Positions 1-10,985 of a stretch of DNA of 64,000 nt are shown piece by piece. Source of the DNA: Colwellia maritima (GTDB lineage Bacteria; Pseudomonadota; Gammaproteobacteria; Enterobacterales; Alteromonadaceae); assembly GCF_022669015.1 (NCBI RefSeq), contig NZ_JAKKSL010000004.1:124001-188000 (forward strand), given 5' to 3'. The position numbers were made by a program, and so were the translations under genes. Position 1 is the first letter of the stretch; every line of letters begins with the position of its first letter. The notes beneath the pieces are model-generated. The model had not been told where the DNA came from. It saw only the letters and a program-made list of their open reading frames with translations, and did no database searches.

Positions 1-898
1 AATATACTACGAGCGAGAATGCTTCGGTATCCCTTGGTAACCCAGGTTTAGAGCCGGAAGAAGTAACGTCGTTAGATCTTTCAGCTGAATGGTATTTTGC
101 AGAAGCAGCGGTTGTAAGTATTGGTTATTTCAATAAAAAACGAAGCAACTTATTTGTTACTACCTTGAATAGTGCTTCAATTGATGCCAATGGCAAGCGT
201 GACGGTAATTCTTCATGTGTAGGTGGCGGTATATGGAACCCTTGACTACTCAGCCTAATTCTTTAGGTGTACAAGGTACTACTGGATTATGTGTAGATGT
301 TGAAACCAATACCAATGATTCAGCTACAACAACTCAAACAGGTATTGAAATGGCATTCCAATATGACCTTTCTAGTTTTGAAGAAGATTTAGGTTGGGCA
401 TCAGGTTTTGGCGTTATTGCTAATTATACCATTCAAGAATATAGCGGTGGTTCAGCTACCTATAGCTCAGCGACTCGTGGAACCGATATTTTTAATGCGA
501 TTAATGGCATTTATGATGATGCAGACTTCGTTAGTCTTACCGCCGAAAGGGGGCTTCTTGACTTCTCAGAAAATGCCTACAACCTTGCGTTGTATTATGA
601 AAAATTTGGTCTTTCAGCAAGAGTACGTTATACATGGCGTGAAGCATTCCGAACAGAAGATACTGCAGGTGGTGCTACGCTTAACTCGACACTTGGTTTT
701 CCAACAGTTACCCATGACAGAGGGCAGGTTAATGCCGACTTAAGCTATGATGTAAATGATAGCCTAAATATTGGCATTGAAGCAGTTAACTTGACTAAAT
801 CAGATATTACTCAATCTTGTGTTAATGAGGGGGCTTTATTTTGCTTCCAAGGCTTAACAGACCGTCGTATTACTTTTGGGGCTAGCTATAAGTTTTAG
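1..898 (+). CDS. TonB-dependent receptor, C-terminal part (5' end outside window, one frameshift)
   Basis: This is the C-terminal part of an outer-membrane beta-barrel that imports ligands using TonB energy. The frame starting at base 3 reads YTTSENASVSLGNPGLEPEE, the NPxLxPE motif typical of TonB-dependent receptors, followed by alternating barrel strands. The reading frame changes near 235-242, where the first frame hits a stop just after IWNP, and continues to a terminal phenylalanine (FGASYKF), the usual C-terminal outer-membrane insertion signal. Because a PL7 alginate lyase follows, an alginate-oligosaccharide receptor is a reasonable inference, but the substrate is not shown by sequence. 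The single shift looks like an indel error, since both sides are conserved barrel sequence. Confidence 0.85.
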
Positions 899-1016
899 CA
901 TTAATGCATAACAAAGAAGAAGATAGCCTATTTGATTGGATATTCTCACCACGTTATCACTCGCTCTGCGTATAAAGTGGTGCCGACATTTATTGAAAAA
1001 ATAGGTTATGTCTAGG

Positions 1017-1050
1017 ATATTGGGGTATTAACAGTACCCCAATATTATTT
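1017..1050 (+). terminator. Rho-independent terminator after the TonB receptor
   Basis: An 11-bp perfect stem (ATATTGGGGTA with its complement at 1035-1045) encloses a 7-base loop and is followed by a T-rich run. The rest of the 899-1252 spacer shows no gene. It also holds a weaker long inverted repeat (AGCCTATTT near 925 with AAATAGGTTA near 1000) that could extend the structure. Confidence 0.75.
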
Positions 1051-1252
1051 TCATTTGAATGACCAACAAACACTAAAAAATGATTAAGATTGTTATCCCC
1101 TTCATTCCCCTTGAGTAGTCATTTTGGATTAACCTAATCACCTTTTGAATTCATTTAGAATTGAGAATAGTCAAAAGATCAAATTGCTCAATGTGAAAAT
1201 AATTTAATGATTATCCCAACCTGAGACCATTCTAATAAAAAGAGAACTTTCT

Positions 1253-2337
1253 ATGAATAAAATATCAATAAATAAGTCAATAATAATACTTACTGGTGTG
1301 ACATGCCTATTAACGGCTTGTGCAGCCAACTTTTTGGTAGCCGATGAACTGAACTCGATATCGGTTCCTGCTGATAACTTCGATCTTAGTTATTGGAAAC
1401 TCACACTGCCTGTTGATGAAGACAACAACGGAAAAGTAGATGAAGTCGATGTTAAAGAATTACAAACATTTTCTCACCCTAACTATTTCTACTTAGATGA
1501 AAAGGGCGGTATGGTATTTATCTCGCCAAATAAAGGAGCTACCACCAGTAGTCTAGCAAGTACGCGTAGTGAGCTACGTCAAATGAACCGTGGTTTTAAT
1601 ACCAATATTGACACTCACGCACCAGGCAATAACGTGGTGATTTCTGCGAATAAAAAGGCGAAAGAATATTCAGCCATAGGCGGAAAATTAAATGCAACGT
1701 TAAAGGTTAATGCGGTGTCATTAAGAGCCGGTCACCCAGATAAACGACCGACCTATACTGTGGTGATTGCACAAGTTCACACAGGTAAAATCAAAGGTAA
1801 TCCAGAGGGGTTTGGTGGGGTAATCAACCGATAAAAATTTACTATAAAAAATTCCCAGGGCACGATAAAGGCTCAGTTTTTTGGAATTATGAACGTAATT
1901 TAGCTAGGAATGATCCAAACAGAATTGATATATCTTATCCTGTTTGGGGATACACATGGCAGAATAAATCTGATCCAGGCGCCGAAGGCATTGCCCTTGG
2001 TGAGGAGATAAATTATGAAATCAATATTTATGAAAATATGATGTACTTAACCTTTCAATCAGAAGGTCACCCAGAGGTAAAATATTCGGTTGATATATCC
2101 AATAATATTGATCCATTTGGTAAAGTAGACGCCCTTGATAACCCTAGGGGTTACACAGGTGATTGGTTCTATTTTAAAGCCGGCGCCTATAACGAATGTA
2201 ATGCCAAAGATGGTAAACACTTTGTCTATACCGCTTGTCTGGGGACAGGGGATTGGGCTATTGATAAAGTCAATGGCGACTTTACCAGTGTCACATTTTC
2301 TAAATTAGCCCTCAGTAAATCTACACCCGTTAAGTAG
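1253..2337 (+). CDS. PL7-family alginate lyase lipoprotein (frameshifted)
   Basis: Predicted secreted alginate lyase that cleaves alginate by beta-elimination. It begins with a lipoprotein signal peptide whose lipobox is LTAC (Cys at about residue 23). The three hallmark PL7 motifs are all present: STRSELRQM, an AQVH strand (Q-[IV]-H), and YFKAGAYNEC near the C-terminus (YFKAGxYxQ-like). The frame breaks near 1825, in a run of G residues; the continuation reads IKIYYKKFPGHDKGSVFW in another frame and rejoins the segment ending at 2337. Total length of about 360 residues is normal for the family. It lies between a TonB receptor and a transporter, fitting an alginate-use locus. The frameshift is in a G homopolymer, so a sequencing error is likelier than a pseudogene. 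Confidence 0.88.
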
Positions 2338-2350
2338 GTAGAATAGACTG

Positions 2351-2389
2351 AAAAAAGGTTTATTTCTTAATGAAATAAACCTTTTTTTG
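2351..2389. terminator. Bidirectional terminator between alginate lyase and BASS transporter
   Basis: The stem AGGTTTATTT (2356-2365) pairs with AAATAAACCT (2373-2382). It is flanked by A5-6 on the left and T7 on the right, so it can end transcription of both convergent genes. Confidence 0.85.
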
Positions 2390-2425
2390 TACACTACAAA
2401 GCGCAGAAAAGCGTGATACGGGGTA

Positions 2426-3551
2426 TTAGAGCGTTTTCTCACCTGAAGTGGTTTTAACTTCGTCATTCTTGAGTTTGTTGTCGGTAGGTTTACCTTTCCA
2501 CCATACGGCTAACGATGATCCGGTAATATTCATTAACGGGCCAAAAAGGGCCGGCGCTAACCCCATACTGGCAACGCGACCCATTTCAAGCGCGATACCT
2601 GAGGCCGGCCCCAGAATTTTGCATACCCACTTCAAAAGCAATTGTACGAGCAGATGATTCATCCATTTTTAATAACTTAGCGCTACCATAACCAAGTAAG
2701 TAGCCTGAAATATTATGAATTATTACCAATACAACAAGCAGTAAACCTATATTTAATAAGTTTTCACGTCCGGCGGCAATAATAACAGTAATAATAACAA
2801 CAATACCGATCATAGAAAGCTTAGGCATAGTCTTGTCTACGATAGGGAAACGACCATGGAAGAAATGATTGAAAGACAAGCCTGCAATTATAGGTAAAAT
2901 AACAATTTTGCTAATACTAAAAAACATCGCCGTAGCATCTATAGGAATCAACTCTCCGGCAAATATAGACATATAAAACGGGGTGATGAAGGGCGCTAAC
3001 AGCGTAGATACTGACGTTAATGTTAATGAAAGGGCTAGATTAGCCCCCGAAATATAAGCCATAACGTTAGACGCTAACCCGCTAGGAGAGCAACCCATTA
3101 AAATAATGCCGGCGGCAATTTCAGGAGGTAAACCAGAGATACTCGCTAGAGTAAAACCAATTAACGGCATGATAGAAAACTGCAGAACCAACCCAATTAT
3201 TACCCCTTTAGGCATTTTAGCTACATTGGCAAAATCCTTAACACTCATCGAGGTACCCATGCCAAACATTATTATCATAAGTAAGGGCACAATGAGTCCT
3301 TTATATTTAAACTCTCCAAAACCAAGAAAAAAATCTGGGTAGTAAAGTGACGCACTAGCAGCCGCAAAAATCACAAAGGTAAAAGAAAAACCACTGAAGT
3401 TCTTTGTCATTTTTAAAAAAATAACTAACAATATAAAAAATGAAATAACGAAAGGCCCCGACAATCCCCATGCTTGCATAATGATTAAAGTTGCGCTGAT
3501 TAAACCTAATAAAATGGTTGAAAAACCAAGTAACATCTTGGTTGAATTCAT
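2426..3551 (-). CDS. BASS (bile acid:sodium symporter) family transporter, frameshifted
   Basis: Integral membrane carrier of the sodium/bile-acid symporter superfamily, with about nine or ten hydrophobic segments. Typical landmarks are FGMGTSMSVKDF, GCSPSGLASNVM (the crossover region that forms the sodium site) and FEVGMQNSG. The last motif is interrupted by a frameshift near 2610-2660, and the normal continuation (ASGIALEMGRVASMGLAP) follows in the next frame. The ATG at 3551 is preferred over the upstream GTG at 3560 because AGGTG lies about eight bases before it. Members carry bile acids, pantoate, pyruvate and other organic anions; here, next to alginate and uronate genes, a uronate or keto-deoxy-sugar substrate is an inference only. 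Confidence 0.82.
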
Positions 3552-4019
3552 AAAGTACACCTAATTTAATTGATAACTATAGTGCCTAAAAACGGGGTTA
3601 TATTGATAATAGAGTCATTTGTTATAATAAATTTTGAATGGCTTATTACCCTAACCATAACCTAGATTTTGGCCATTATTATTCTTTTTACTGATTTTAA
3701 TCTAACCAATACATCGACATCTGTCAATCAATCTATATTACCAAAATTAGTGTATTGGTTTTTATTTGGTAATATAGGTTTTTATATGGCTGATTTTAAT
3801 GGTATTTTATCTTTAATGAGTATGACCAAAAAATATTCATTTCAGGTTTAAATCGACGGTTAAATAAGGTTAGGTTTGTAGGGCTAAGATTGTGAGAGAA
3901 GGGGAGTAAAGGCACATTGTTTTAGTGGCTCGTAAGTATAATAATCTAGCCAAGATCATATTCATTGATAACAAAATCAAGTGCCTGTGGTTTCAGGTAT
4001 CTTTCTTAAATCAGGGCTG
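3552..4019. promoter_or_regulatory. Upstream region of the BASS transporter, no gene; possible operator
   Basis: This 468-bp spacer should hold the promoter of the transporter on the minus strand. A broken inverted repeat TTACCAAA ... TTTGGTAA (about 3738-3772) lies in it, with further TTGGT/ACCAA half-sites nearby (for example TAACCAAT near 3704). These resemble the half-sites in the GntR operator candidate at 4919. An open frame at 3669-3851 has no ribosome site or recognisable content and was not called. Confidence 0.25.
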
Positions 4020-4799
4020 TTAAATTAAATTGAGGGTTTTACTATATCGTTCGCGGCTCTTTAGTACTTGTTTGCGTGCGGCTTCAACCGCTTCAACTTC
4101 CGTCGCTTGTAAAATACTATCAATGACTCGCATTAAATGTGCTCGCATTAATGCTCTAGCGCTTTTCGCGTCATGCGCTTTTAGTGCTTCATATACCTCT
4201 CTATGTTCATCAACAGAAGGCTTAACTCCACTATCCCGTACGGTTTTGTACATGCGTTTAGTCAATATTGAACTTTCTCGCTCGTCCCAAAGTTCTTCAA
4301 TAACTGTGCTGATAGCACTATTGTTGGTTGCTCTAGCGATGATCATATGAAATCTTTTGTCAGCCGCTTCATGAGTATCCGCATCATTATTATTTTCACA
4401 AGCCATTTCATCGAGTGTTTCAGCAAGTTCAGCTAATTCTTCGTCGGTTATCATGGTTGCAGCTAAAGCGGCGGCCTCGCCTTCAAATAAAGCTCTTGCC
4501 TCAGTTAATTCAAATGGTCCAACATCTTTATCAGAAAAGCGGCTTTTTCCTTCATTATTTTCAATGATATAAACACCGGAACCCATTCGTACTTCAACAA
4601 AGTTTTCTAATTCAAGTGCAATCACTGCTTCACGTATCGTTGGTCGACTAACATTAAACATTGCAGCTAAATCTCGTTCAGCAGGTAAGCGCATACCCAC
4701 TGTGTATTTTTCTGATTTTATCAAAGTTACCAATTTTTCAGCCACTTGTTGATAGAGGCGTGGTAATTTTTCTGTTGCTGATTTCATATATTTTTTCAC
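4020..4799 (-). CDS. GntR-family transcriptional regulator, FadR subfamily (FCD domain)
   Basis: DNA-binding repressor with an N-terminal winged helix-turn-helix (about residues 12-78; GMRLPAERDLA and SRPTIREAVIALE are classic GntR signatures) and a C-terminal helical FCD ligand-binding domain containing a histidine-rich metal/ligand pocket (DEHREVYEAL, RALMRAHLMRVI). This subfamily includes UxuR, ExuR, LldR and FadR, which sense uronates or organic acids. It is divergent from the mannitol/fructuronate dehydrogenase at 5099, its probable target. The start is uncertain: GTG at 4799 or ATG at 4787, neither with a clear Shine-Dalgarno. Full length and intact, about 255-259 residues. Confidence 0.88.
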   Translation of the reverse strand: MKKYMKSATEKLPRLYQQVAEKLVTLIKSEKYTVGMRLPAERDLAAMFNVSRPTIREAVIALELENFVEVRMGSGVYIIENNEGKSRFSDKDVGPFELTEARALFEGEAAALAATMITDEELAELAETLDEMACENNNDADTHEAADKRFHMIIARATNNSAISTVIEELWDERESSILTKRMYKTVRDSGVKPSVDEHREVYEALKAHDAKSARALMRAHLMRVIDSILQATEVEAVEAARKQVLKSRERYSKTLNLI

Positions 4800-4918
4800 T
4801 GAAGGTTGATTTGGCCTAAATACTTAAGTTACAAGCCTAAATGGACAGTTTATCGAGTGCCTAACTACATTGCAAAACATATACTTTTCTTAATTAGAAT
4901 AAAACTCATACATGCATA

Positions 4919-4931
4919 TTGGTTAGTCCAA
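4919..4931. promoter_or_regulatory. Candidate GntR operator palindrome
   Basis: TTGGTTAGTCCAA is an interrupted palindrome (TTGG, 5 bases, CCAA) in the 4800-5098 spacer between the divergent GntR regulator and the dehydrogenase. FadR-subfamily proteins bind short palindromes, and the known UxuR/ExuR sites have TTGGT/ACCAA arms, so this is a plausible shared operator. The rest of the spacer is AT-rich with no gene. Confidence 0.35.
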
Positions 4932-5098
4932 AAAAAATAATTATTTCTACTGTTAAATAGAAGAGATAACAAGGTGATATTGTTTTTGTTGGCTTAAATC
5001 GTTTGTTGTGGACATAAAATAAAAAATAAACTGGTAAGGCCGCTTGTTTATCGTTTATTATAAAATGATTCAAGTAAACCAATCAAGAGAGCAGTACG

Positions 5099-6590
5099 GT
5101 GATTTATCAAAAACAATTAAAAGCAGATAATTTATCTCAATTAACAAATGAAAATACAATCTCTACACCAAAATACGATAGAGAACACTTGGACATTGGT
5201 ATCGTTCATCTTGGTCCTGGTGCTTTTCATCGAGGTCATCAAGCTGTTTTTACTGAAAATGCGATGAATTTATCGGGAGAAAATTGGGGGATTTGTGGCG
5301 TTTCATTACGAAGTGCAACGGCACGAGATATTTTAGCTAAACAAGATAATTTATATACGCTAGCAATTTTAGATAAAAAAATATGTTATCAAGTTATTGG
5401 CGCAATTAAAGAAATTTTAGTTGCACAGGAACAAAGTGATGATATCCTCGCCCGAATGTCAGCTGTAAACACAAAACTTGTTACCTTAACTATTACTGAA
5501 AAAGGTTATTGTTTAGGTACGGATGGCACCTTGGATTTAACTCATAAAGACATTAAACATGACTTAGAAAGCCCAGAGAACCCCGTTAGCGCAATTGGTT
5601 TTATTGTCGAATCTCTTAAGCAAAGAAGACAAAAAAAGATTAATGCGTTTAACGTGCTCAGTTGTGATAATGTTTCTGGCAATGGTGACAAACTTCGCCG
5701 CGCCGTTTTAGATTATGCAGGCCAATTTGATAAGCCCCTTCAGTTATGGATAGACCAAAATGTCGCCTTTCCCAATTCAATGGTTGATAGTATTACACCT
5801 AAAACTGAAAGCTATACTATTGAATCAGTATCAAAAGCGATTAATTTACGAGATAACTGGCCAATTCAAAGAGAATCGTTCACACAATGGGTTATTGAAA
5901 ATAACTGGGAAGGTGAACGTCCTGATTGGGAAAATGTTGGGGTGATTTTTACTGATGACGTCGAAGGGTTTGAGAAGGCAAAATTAAGGTTGCTTAACTG
6001 TCTGCACTCAACGCTTGCCTATGCCGGCTCACTCGCCGGTTTTGAAACCGTATTCGATGTCACAAGTGATGAAGGTTTTTATGAATATATAACACAACTG
6101 GCAACAGATGAAATTATAGGCTCATTTAGACCACCAAAAGAGCTAGATGTAATAAGCTATAGTCACGAAATAATTCAGCGTTTTTTAAACCCATCTATTC
6201 GTCATTTATTAGCCCAAATTGCCTATGATGGTTCGCAAAAAATTCAAATGAGGATTTTGCCTATAATTGAAGACAATATGGCTTTAGGACGTTCAACTAA
6301 GTTACTCTCATTATCGGTATCTTTGGTTTGAGTTTATATGCCGAGCCTTAAAACAAGGCACAGAAATTATTGACCCCATGGCGAGTCATTTTGCCAGAAT
6401 CCCAAACTTGTTGAGTGCTGATGTGCAGGAAGTTGTTGAAGGTTTTTTAAGTATTGAGTCAATATTTGGTCAATCTTTCCAAAAAAATTCGCAATTAAAG
6501 GCTCAATTAGCTGAAAGTTTATCAGCGTTGCGGCAGGGCAAAAGTCGAATAAACAACATTGCACATACGTTAGGCTCATCCTACCCTTAG
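5099..6590 (+). CDS. Mannitol dehydrogenase / fructuronate reductase family (UxuB/MtlK-like), frameshifted
   Basis: NAD(P)-dependent polyol dehydrogenase of the long-chain mannitol dehydrogenase family, which interconverts mannitol with fructose or mannonate with fructuronate. The N-terminal nucleotide-binding motif is GPGAFHRGHQAVF (about residues 40-52); further family markers are TITEKGYC, NVLSCDNVSGNG (catalytic region) and PNSMVDSITP. The frame changes near 6290-6310; the continuation RYLWFEFICRALKQGTEI runs into the segment ending at 6590, giving about 495 residues, normal for the family. The GTG start at 5099 has AAGAGAG upstream. Transcribed away from the GntR regulator. Mannitol and alginate are both brown-algal compounds, so either substrate fits; sequence alone does not decide. 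Confidence 0.85.
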
Positions 6591-6619
6591 TTTTGAGTTT
6601 CATTAATATTGTGTGAAAA

Positions 6620-6667
6620 GCTAAATGTAGGGTTGAACGATGGTTATCGTTCAACCCTACATTTAGC
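6620..6667. terminator. Perfect 21-bp hairpin between convergent genes
   Basis: GCTAAATGTAGGGTTGAACG and one more A (6620-6640) pair perfectly with 6647-6667 around a 6-base loop (TGGTTA). It sits between the dehydrogenase and the convergent U32 gene, so a bidirectional terminator is likely. It lacks a strong T-run, and the perfect 21-bp arms are longer than usual, so a dispersed palindromic repeat unit is the alternative. Confidence 0.6.
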
Positions 6668-6692
6668 GATGTCTATATGAATAACAGTAACG

Positions 6693-8988
6693 TTACAAGC
6701 CGTTATGGTATTGAACATTGGTCGATGCAGGTACCATTGTTTTTAACGTATTGTGTATGCTTTCAAAATCGGTTTGTTTCGAATTTTCAGGGGTAAGTAA
6801 GCGTTCAAATTGTTCAATTAAAGCGACTTTATCAGGTGATACTTTATCTCCTGCACCGATATTGGTTAAATCAATCAGAAAGCCATCATACAAATCAGAC
6901 AGATCTTTGATGATCTCTGCATTTAAAAATTGATCTTGATTATAAATGCTAGGGTAACCCGCTTTTTGTTTATCAATAGCAAAATTGTCACCTTTTAAGT
7001 TGGTAATACTTGTTGATTTATCACAAGACAACATACATCCATTATCAATTCTAGGTTTGTCACAACCAACACTCTGCCGGAAGAAGCATTGTCTGCTCGT
7101 CATTAATAAAATAGGATGGTAAACACTGTAAAACAATTTAAAGTTTTCAGGTCGGGCAATCGTTCTCATTTGTTGATGATTTATTTCATTTGAAATGAAA
7201 GCACCCGCACAATTAAATGTTTCTTTCATTGCTAATAAAGCATAGGAGTTCGTTGTATTTAAGAAAGGTCCGGCAATCCATTCTATACCTAAACAATAAG
7301 CTTCATATGCAATACCTGTGTTATTTGTAACGATGGTTTTAGGTTTTACTTGTTTTAAAATATTTAAAGCAACATCGTAGTCTTTGCCAATTAAAACCGA
7401 AGGAAACCAAGGGATTAATGCGGGATTTTCTTTAAAAAAATCAACATATTTAGTACAACCACGTTTATAAGCATCAGGTAATTTGAAATAAACGTTGGCG
7501 TTAGGTAATTTAGTTAAACCTAGATCGGCTTCATCACAAATTAGTAATGACAGTTTAGGACTGTTCGTTGCTGATGAGGTATCTGAGCTTTTAGGGTGAT
7601 TTTGCAGTGCCGGCAGTATTACTTCGGGTAATAAGGGGTTATTATCATTTAATAATGTTGCAAGTTGTCTTTTTAAAACGCTAAGCTCTTTAAAAGGAAT
7701 ACTTAACCCTTGAGGCATATTATCAGTGTTGATGTTGGTTAACGTATAACTGCTATTGTTAAAACTTTTAAAGCGCTTATCAATAACATGTTGATCAATA
7801 CTTGCTTTGTCACTTGCTGTAAGTTTACTCGTTGACTCCACTGTAAACTCATGTTTTTTATCGCTTTCAAGCACTGCAGCATGAATGATTAATGACTGAC
7901 CAAGCGCACCTGAAAAGGTTAGGCTTAATGGTCTTTTTTCTATACTTAAACAACTTATTTTATCAAATACAGTTGCTTTAATTTGCTTGTTTTGTTGGTG
8001 TAACTCTTGTTCAGCATCATGAATTTGAACAACAGAAATAGCATTTTTCTTTTCTATAGCATGTTTGGTTGAGTTATCACGAGGGTTATCAATAAACATC
8101 GACTGGTTTAAATCACCACGTAAAAAGGCGTTAGAAAAATCACGATTGAATACTTGATATAGTCGTTCACCATCTTCAGTTAATTCGCCGGTTGTTAAAA
8201 AACCGTCAATTTGTTTACGAAAACTATCAACAACCGTATGCACATAGTTCGCACCCTTTATACGTCCTTCAATTTTAAAGGAATGCACGCCGGCCTCAAT
8301 CAATGCCGGTAAATCAAAAAAAGCAGAATTATCTTTAATGTTTAGCGGAAAGTTATTACCTGATTCTGTAGTTTCGTACTCTTCTCTACAGGCTTGGCTA
8401 CAACGTCCTCTGTTACCTGAATTACCCACACTGGCAGAAGTTGAATAACATAAGCCTGAGAAAGCAACACACAAGGAGCCATGAACAAATACTTCAACTA
8501 AAATATTATTGTCTTCGGCCACTGCTGTTATTGCTTTTATTTCCTTTAGGTTCATTTCTCGTGATAGGTTTACACGAGAAGCACCAAGTTTTTTCAAGAA
8601 AGGAATTTGCCCAAACATTATGGGTAGTTAACTGTGTTGAGGCGTGAATATCTAGGGTAGGAAAGTACTTGGTAATTAAATTGAATAGTCCAAGGTCTTG
8701 CACGATCACGCCGTCTAATGTGGTATTGACTAGTTTACTCAATAACTTTGCTAAGGTTTTAAATTCTCGTTCTAAAATAACAATATTCAAAGTAAGAAAA
8801 ATTTTACATTGATACTGATGTGCCGACCGAATAATGCCTACTAATTCGTCAAAGTATATATTAGATGCTCTGTTTCGGGCATTAAAGGTATCTAGGCCAC
8901 AATAAACCGCGTCGGCACCTGCAATAATCGCGGCTTTAATAGCATCGACATCGCCACCGGGGGCTAATAATTCAATTTTAGAAGACAT
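6693..8988 (-). CDS. U32 family peptidase-like protein (RlhA/YdcP type), frameshifted
   Basis: Member of the peptidase U32 family, whose proteins act mostly in tRNA or rRNA hydroxylation (TrhP, RlhA) and ubiquinone hydroxylation (UbiU/V) rather than as proteases. The N-terminus KIELLAPGGDVDAIKAAI and the U32 signature EVFVHGSLCVAFSGLCYS are diagnostic; later cysteines (SGNRGRCSQACREE, and a C-terminal cluster near CFFRQSVGCDKPRIDNGC) are those that bind an iron-sulfur cluster in the family. The frame breaks near 8600-8640 (HNVWAN to FGQIPFLKKLGASR), leaving two overlapping open frames. Total about 765 residues, somewhat longer than E. coli RlhA. Assignment to RlhA rather than another U32 branch is tentative. 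Confidence 0.82.
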
Positions 8989-9113
8989 TTTATAACCTAT
9001 TTTTACAAATTTAATTGAGCAAAACTTAAAAGGGAGGGATTTTACCCGTATAATCAGCGAATGAATAGCGCTAAAACAATGCTTAGCGTTAGAGAATAAA
9101 ATTAAATAGCCTT

Positions 9114-10816
9114 ATGCATAGCCAACAAACGTGTTTTACACCCTTTATTCAAAGTATCGAAAGCGATACTTTGCCTCAACGTTTTACGTTTCCTTTTTGT
9201 TATGAGCCACACCCTTTGTGTATATTAGCTTCAACAGAGTTACAAAGTCAGTTAAATGAAAATAGTCACCTTAAACTAGAATTTCAACAACATGGTAAGA
9301 TGTTTGGCGTTCTCATAGTAAAAAATTTACAGGGAGATGTTGGCTATCTTAGTGCTTTTTCAGGTAAAAAATTGACAAGTGAACATCATATCAATTTTGT
9401 CCCCCCAGTGGTTGACCTTGAAGACCAAGCTGATTTTTTTTATGCAGAAAATAAAACAATTAATCAACTTAACTATGAATTAGAAGTGTTGTTAAACAAC
9501 CCTGAAATTAAAGCACATGAACGCACAATAGCTGAACTGTTTGCGAAGCAAAAAAAACAACTTGAGCAACACCGTGATGTGATGGCGTTAAACCGTCAAA
9601 CCAGAAAAGCTAAGCGTAGTCAGATAAACGCTGAGCTTTCCGGTGATGCATTAGCACAACAACTTAATCAGCTTGCCAAAGAGAGTGTTGATGATAAAAA
9701 CCAGTTGAAAGCACTTAAGCAAAATTGGCATGAGAAAATAACGCATATTGAACAACAACTAAACACGATTATGGGGGAAATTAATACGATTAAAAGCACC
9801 CGTAGCCGGCTTTCAACACGATTGCAAAAAAAACTATTTAAACAATACCGTTTATTAAATAGTCCGGCGTTGAAAAAGACGTCATGGAGTTATTTCAACA
9901 TGCGACTCATCCTATACCACCCGCGGGAACAGGTGATTGTGCCGCACCCAAATTATTACAATATGCTTTTAAGCACAAGCTAACCCCTTTGGCTATGGCA
10001 GAATTTTGGTGGGGGCGTGCACCAAAATCAGAAATACGACAACATAAAAATTTTTATGCAGCGTGCTCAGGTAAATGCCAACCCATTTTACCGCACATGC
10101 TTGAAGGTATAGCACTCGACAAAAACCCATTATTAGTAAACCAAAGACTAGGCAAAAAATTAGCTATCATTTATCAAGATGATGACATGGTGATTGTTGA
10201 TAAACCGAGTGAATTTTTATCCGTACCAGGTAAATACATCGAAGATTCGGTTTACTTACGAATAAAACAGCAATTTCCGCAGGCAACTGGCTCACTTATA
10301 GTTCATCGCCTAGATATGTCTACCTCTGGTGTAATGGTGTTAGCGTTAACGAAAAGGGCACAAAAAAATATTCAACAACAGTTTATTAATCGGACTATTA
10401 AAAAAAGGTATGTGGCATTACTTGAAGGAAAGCTCGCAGGCAATTTTGAAGGCGTATTTGAAGGCGAAATTAATTTACCTTTACGTGGTGATTTAGAAGA
10501 TAGACCCAGGCAATTAGTGTGTTTTGAACAGGGAAAGCAAGCTAAAACATACTGGCAATTAATCAAGTCAACAGCGGGTAAATCGAAACTGTATTTATAT
10601 CCCGAAACAGGTCGAACACATCAATTACGTGTGCATTGTGCTCATCAACAAGGTTTGAATATGCCAATTTTAGGCGATGACTTGTATGGTTATGATTTAT
10701 ACGAGAACAATGGTAATAAAAAGCATCAACGTTTACACCTTCACGCGCAGAGGTTAACGCTAAGCCATCCTGTTACAAAAGAAGTAATGACATTTGAAGT
10801 TGATGAAGGTTTTTAG
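9114..10816 (+). CDS. RluA-family pseudouridine synthase with long N-terminal extension, frameshifted
   Basis: Predicted rRNA or tRNA pseudouridine synthase. The catalytic half holds VIVDKPSEFLSVPGK and the RluA signature HRLDMSTSGVMVLA with the catalytic aspartate; the end (ETGRTHQLRVHCAH, PILGDDLYG) is also typical. The first 250 residues form a long, charged, coiled-coil-like region (EHRDVMALNRQTRKAKRSQ) specific to the branch of RluA-like proteins found in Vibrio and Alteromonadales. The frame changes near 9890-9920, before PPAGTGDCAAPKLLQYAF, giving about 567 residues overall. Divergent from the U32 gene. Substrate base unknown. Confidence 0.85.
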
Positions 10817-10903
10817 GTGATAAAAAAGCTTAATTATGTCGCCACAGGGTAAGGTTTTTTTAAATCTCCACCTTGTTGTACTTCCGTTCAATCAAGCGGC
10901 AAA

Positions 10904-10925
10904 AGGGGGTAATAAATTACCCCCT
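10904..10925. terminator. Hairpin terminator between convergent genes
   Basis: AGGGGGTAA (10904-10912) pairs with TTACCCCCT (10917-10925) around a 4-base loop. It lies between the pseudouridine synthase and the convergent YebC-family gene; A-runs on the left suit the minus-strand gene. Confidence 0.65.
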
Positions 10926-10985
10926 ACAATGAATATTGCATTTTTTCTACGTGTAGCTCCGTAACTAAGTAGTAAAATTTAAAAC

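Noticed and set aside
3669-3851. 60-residue open frame in the BASS upstream region
   Set aside because: Very hydrophobic AT-rich chance frame, no ribosome site, lies over likely promoter sequence.
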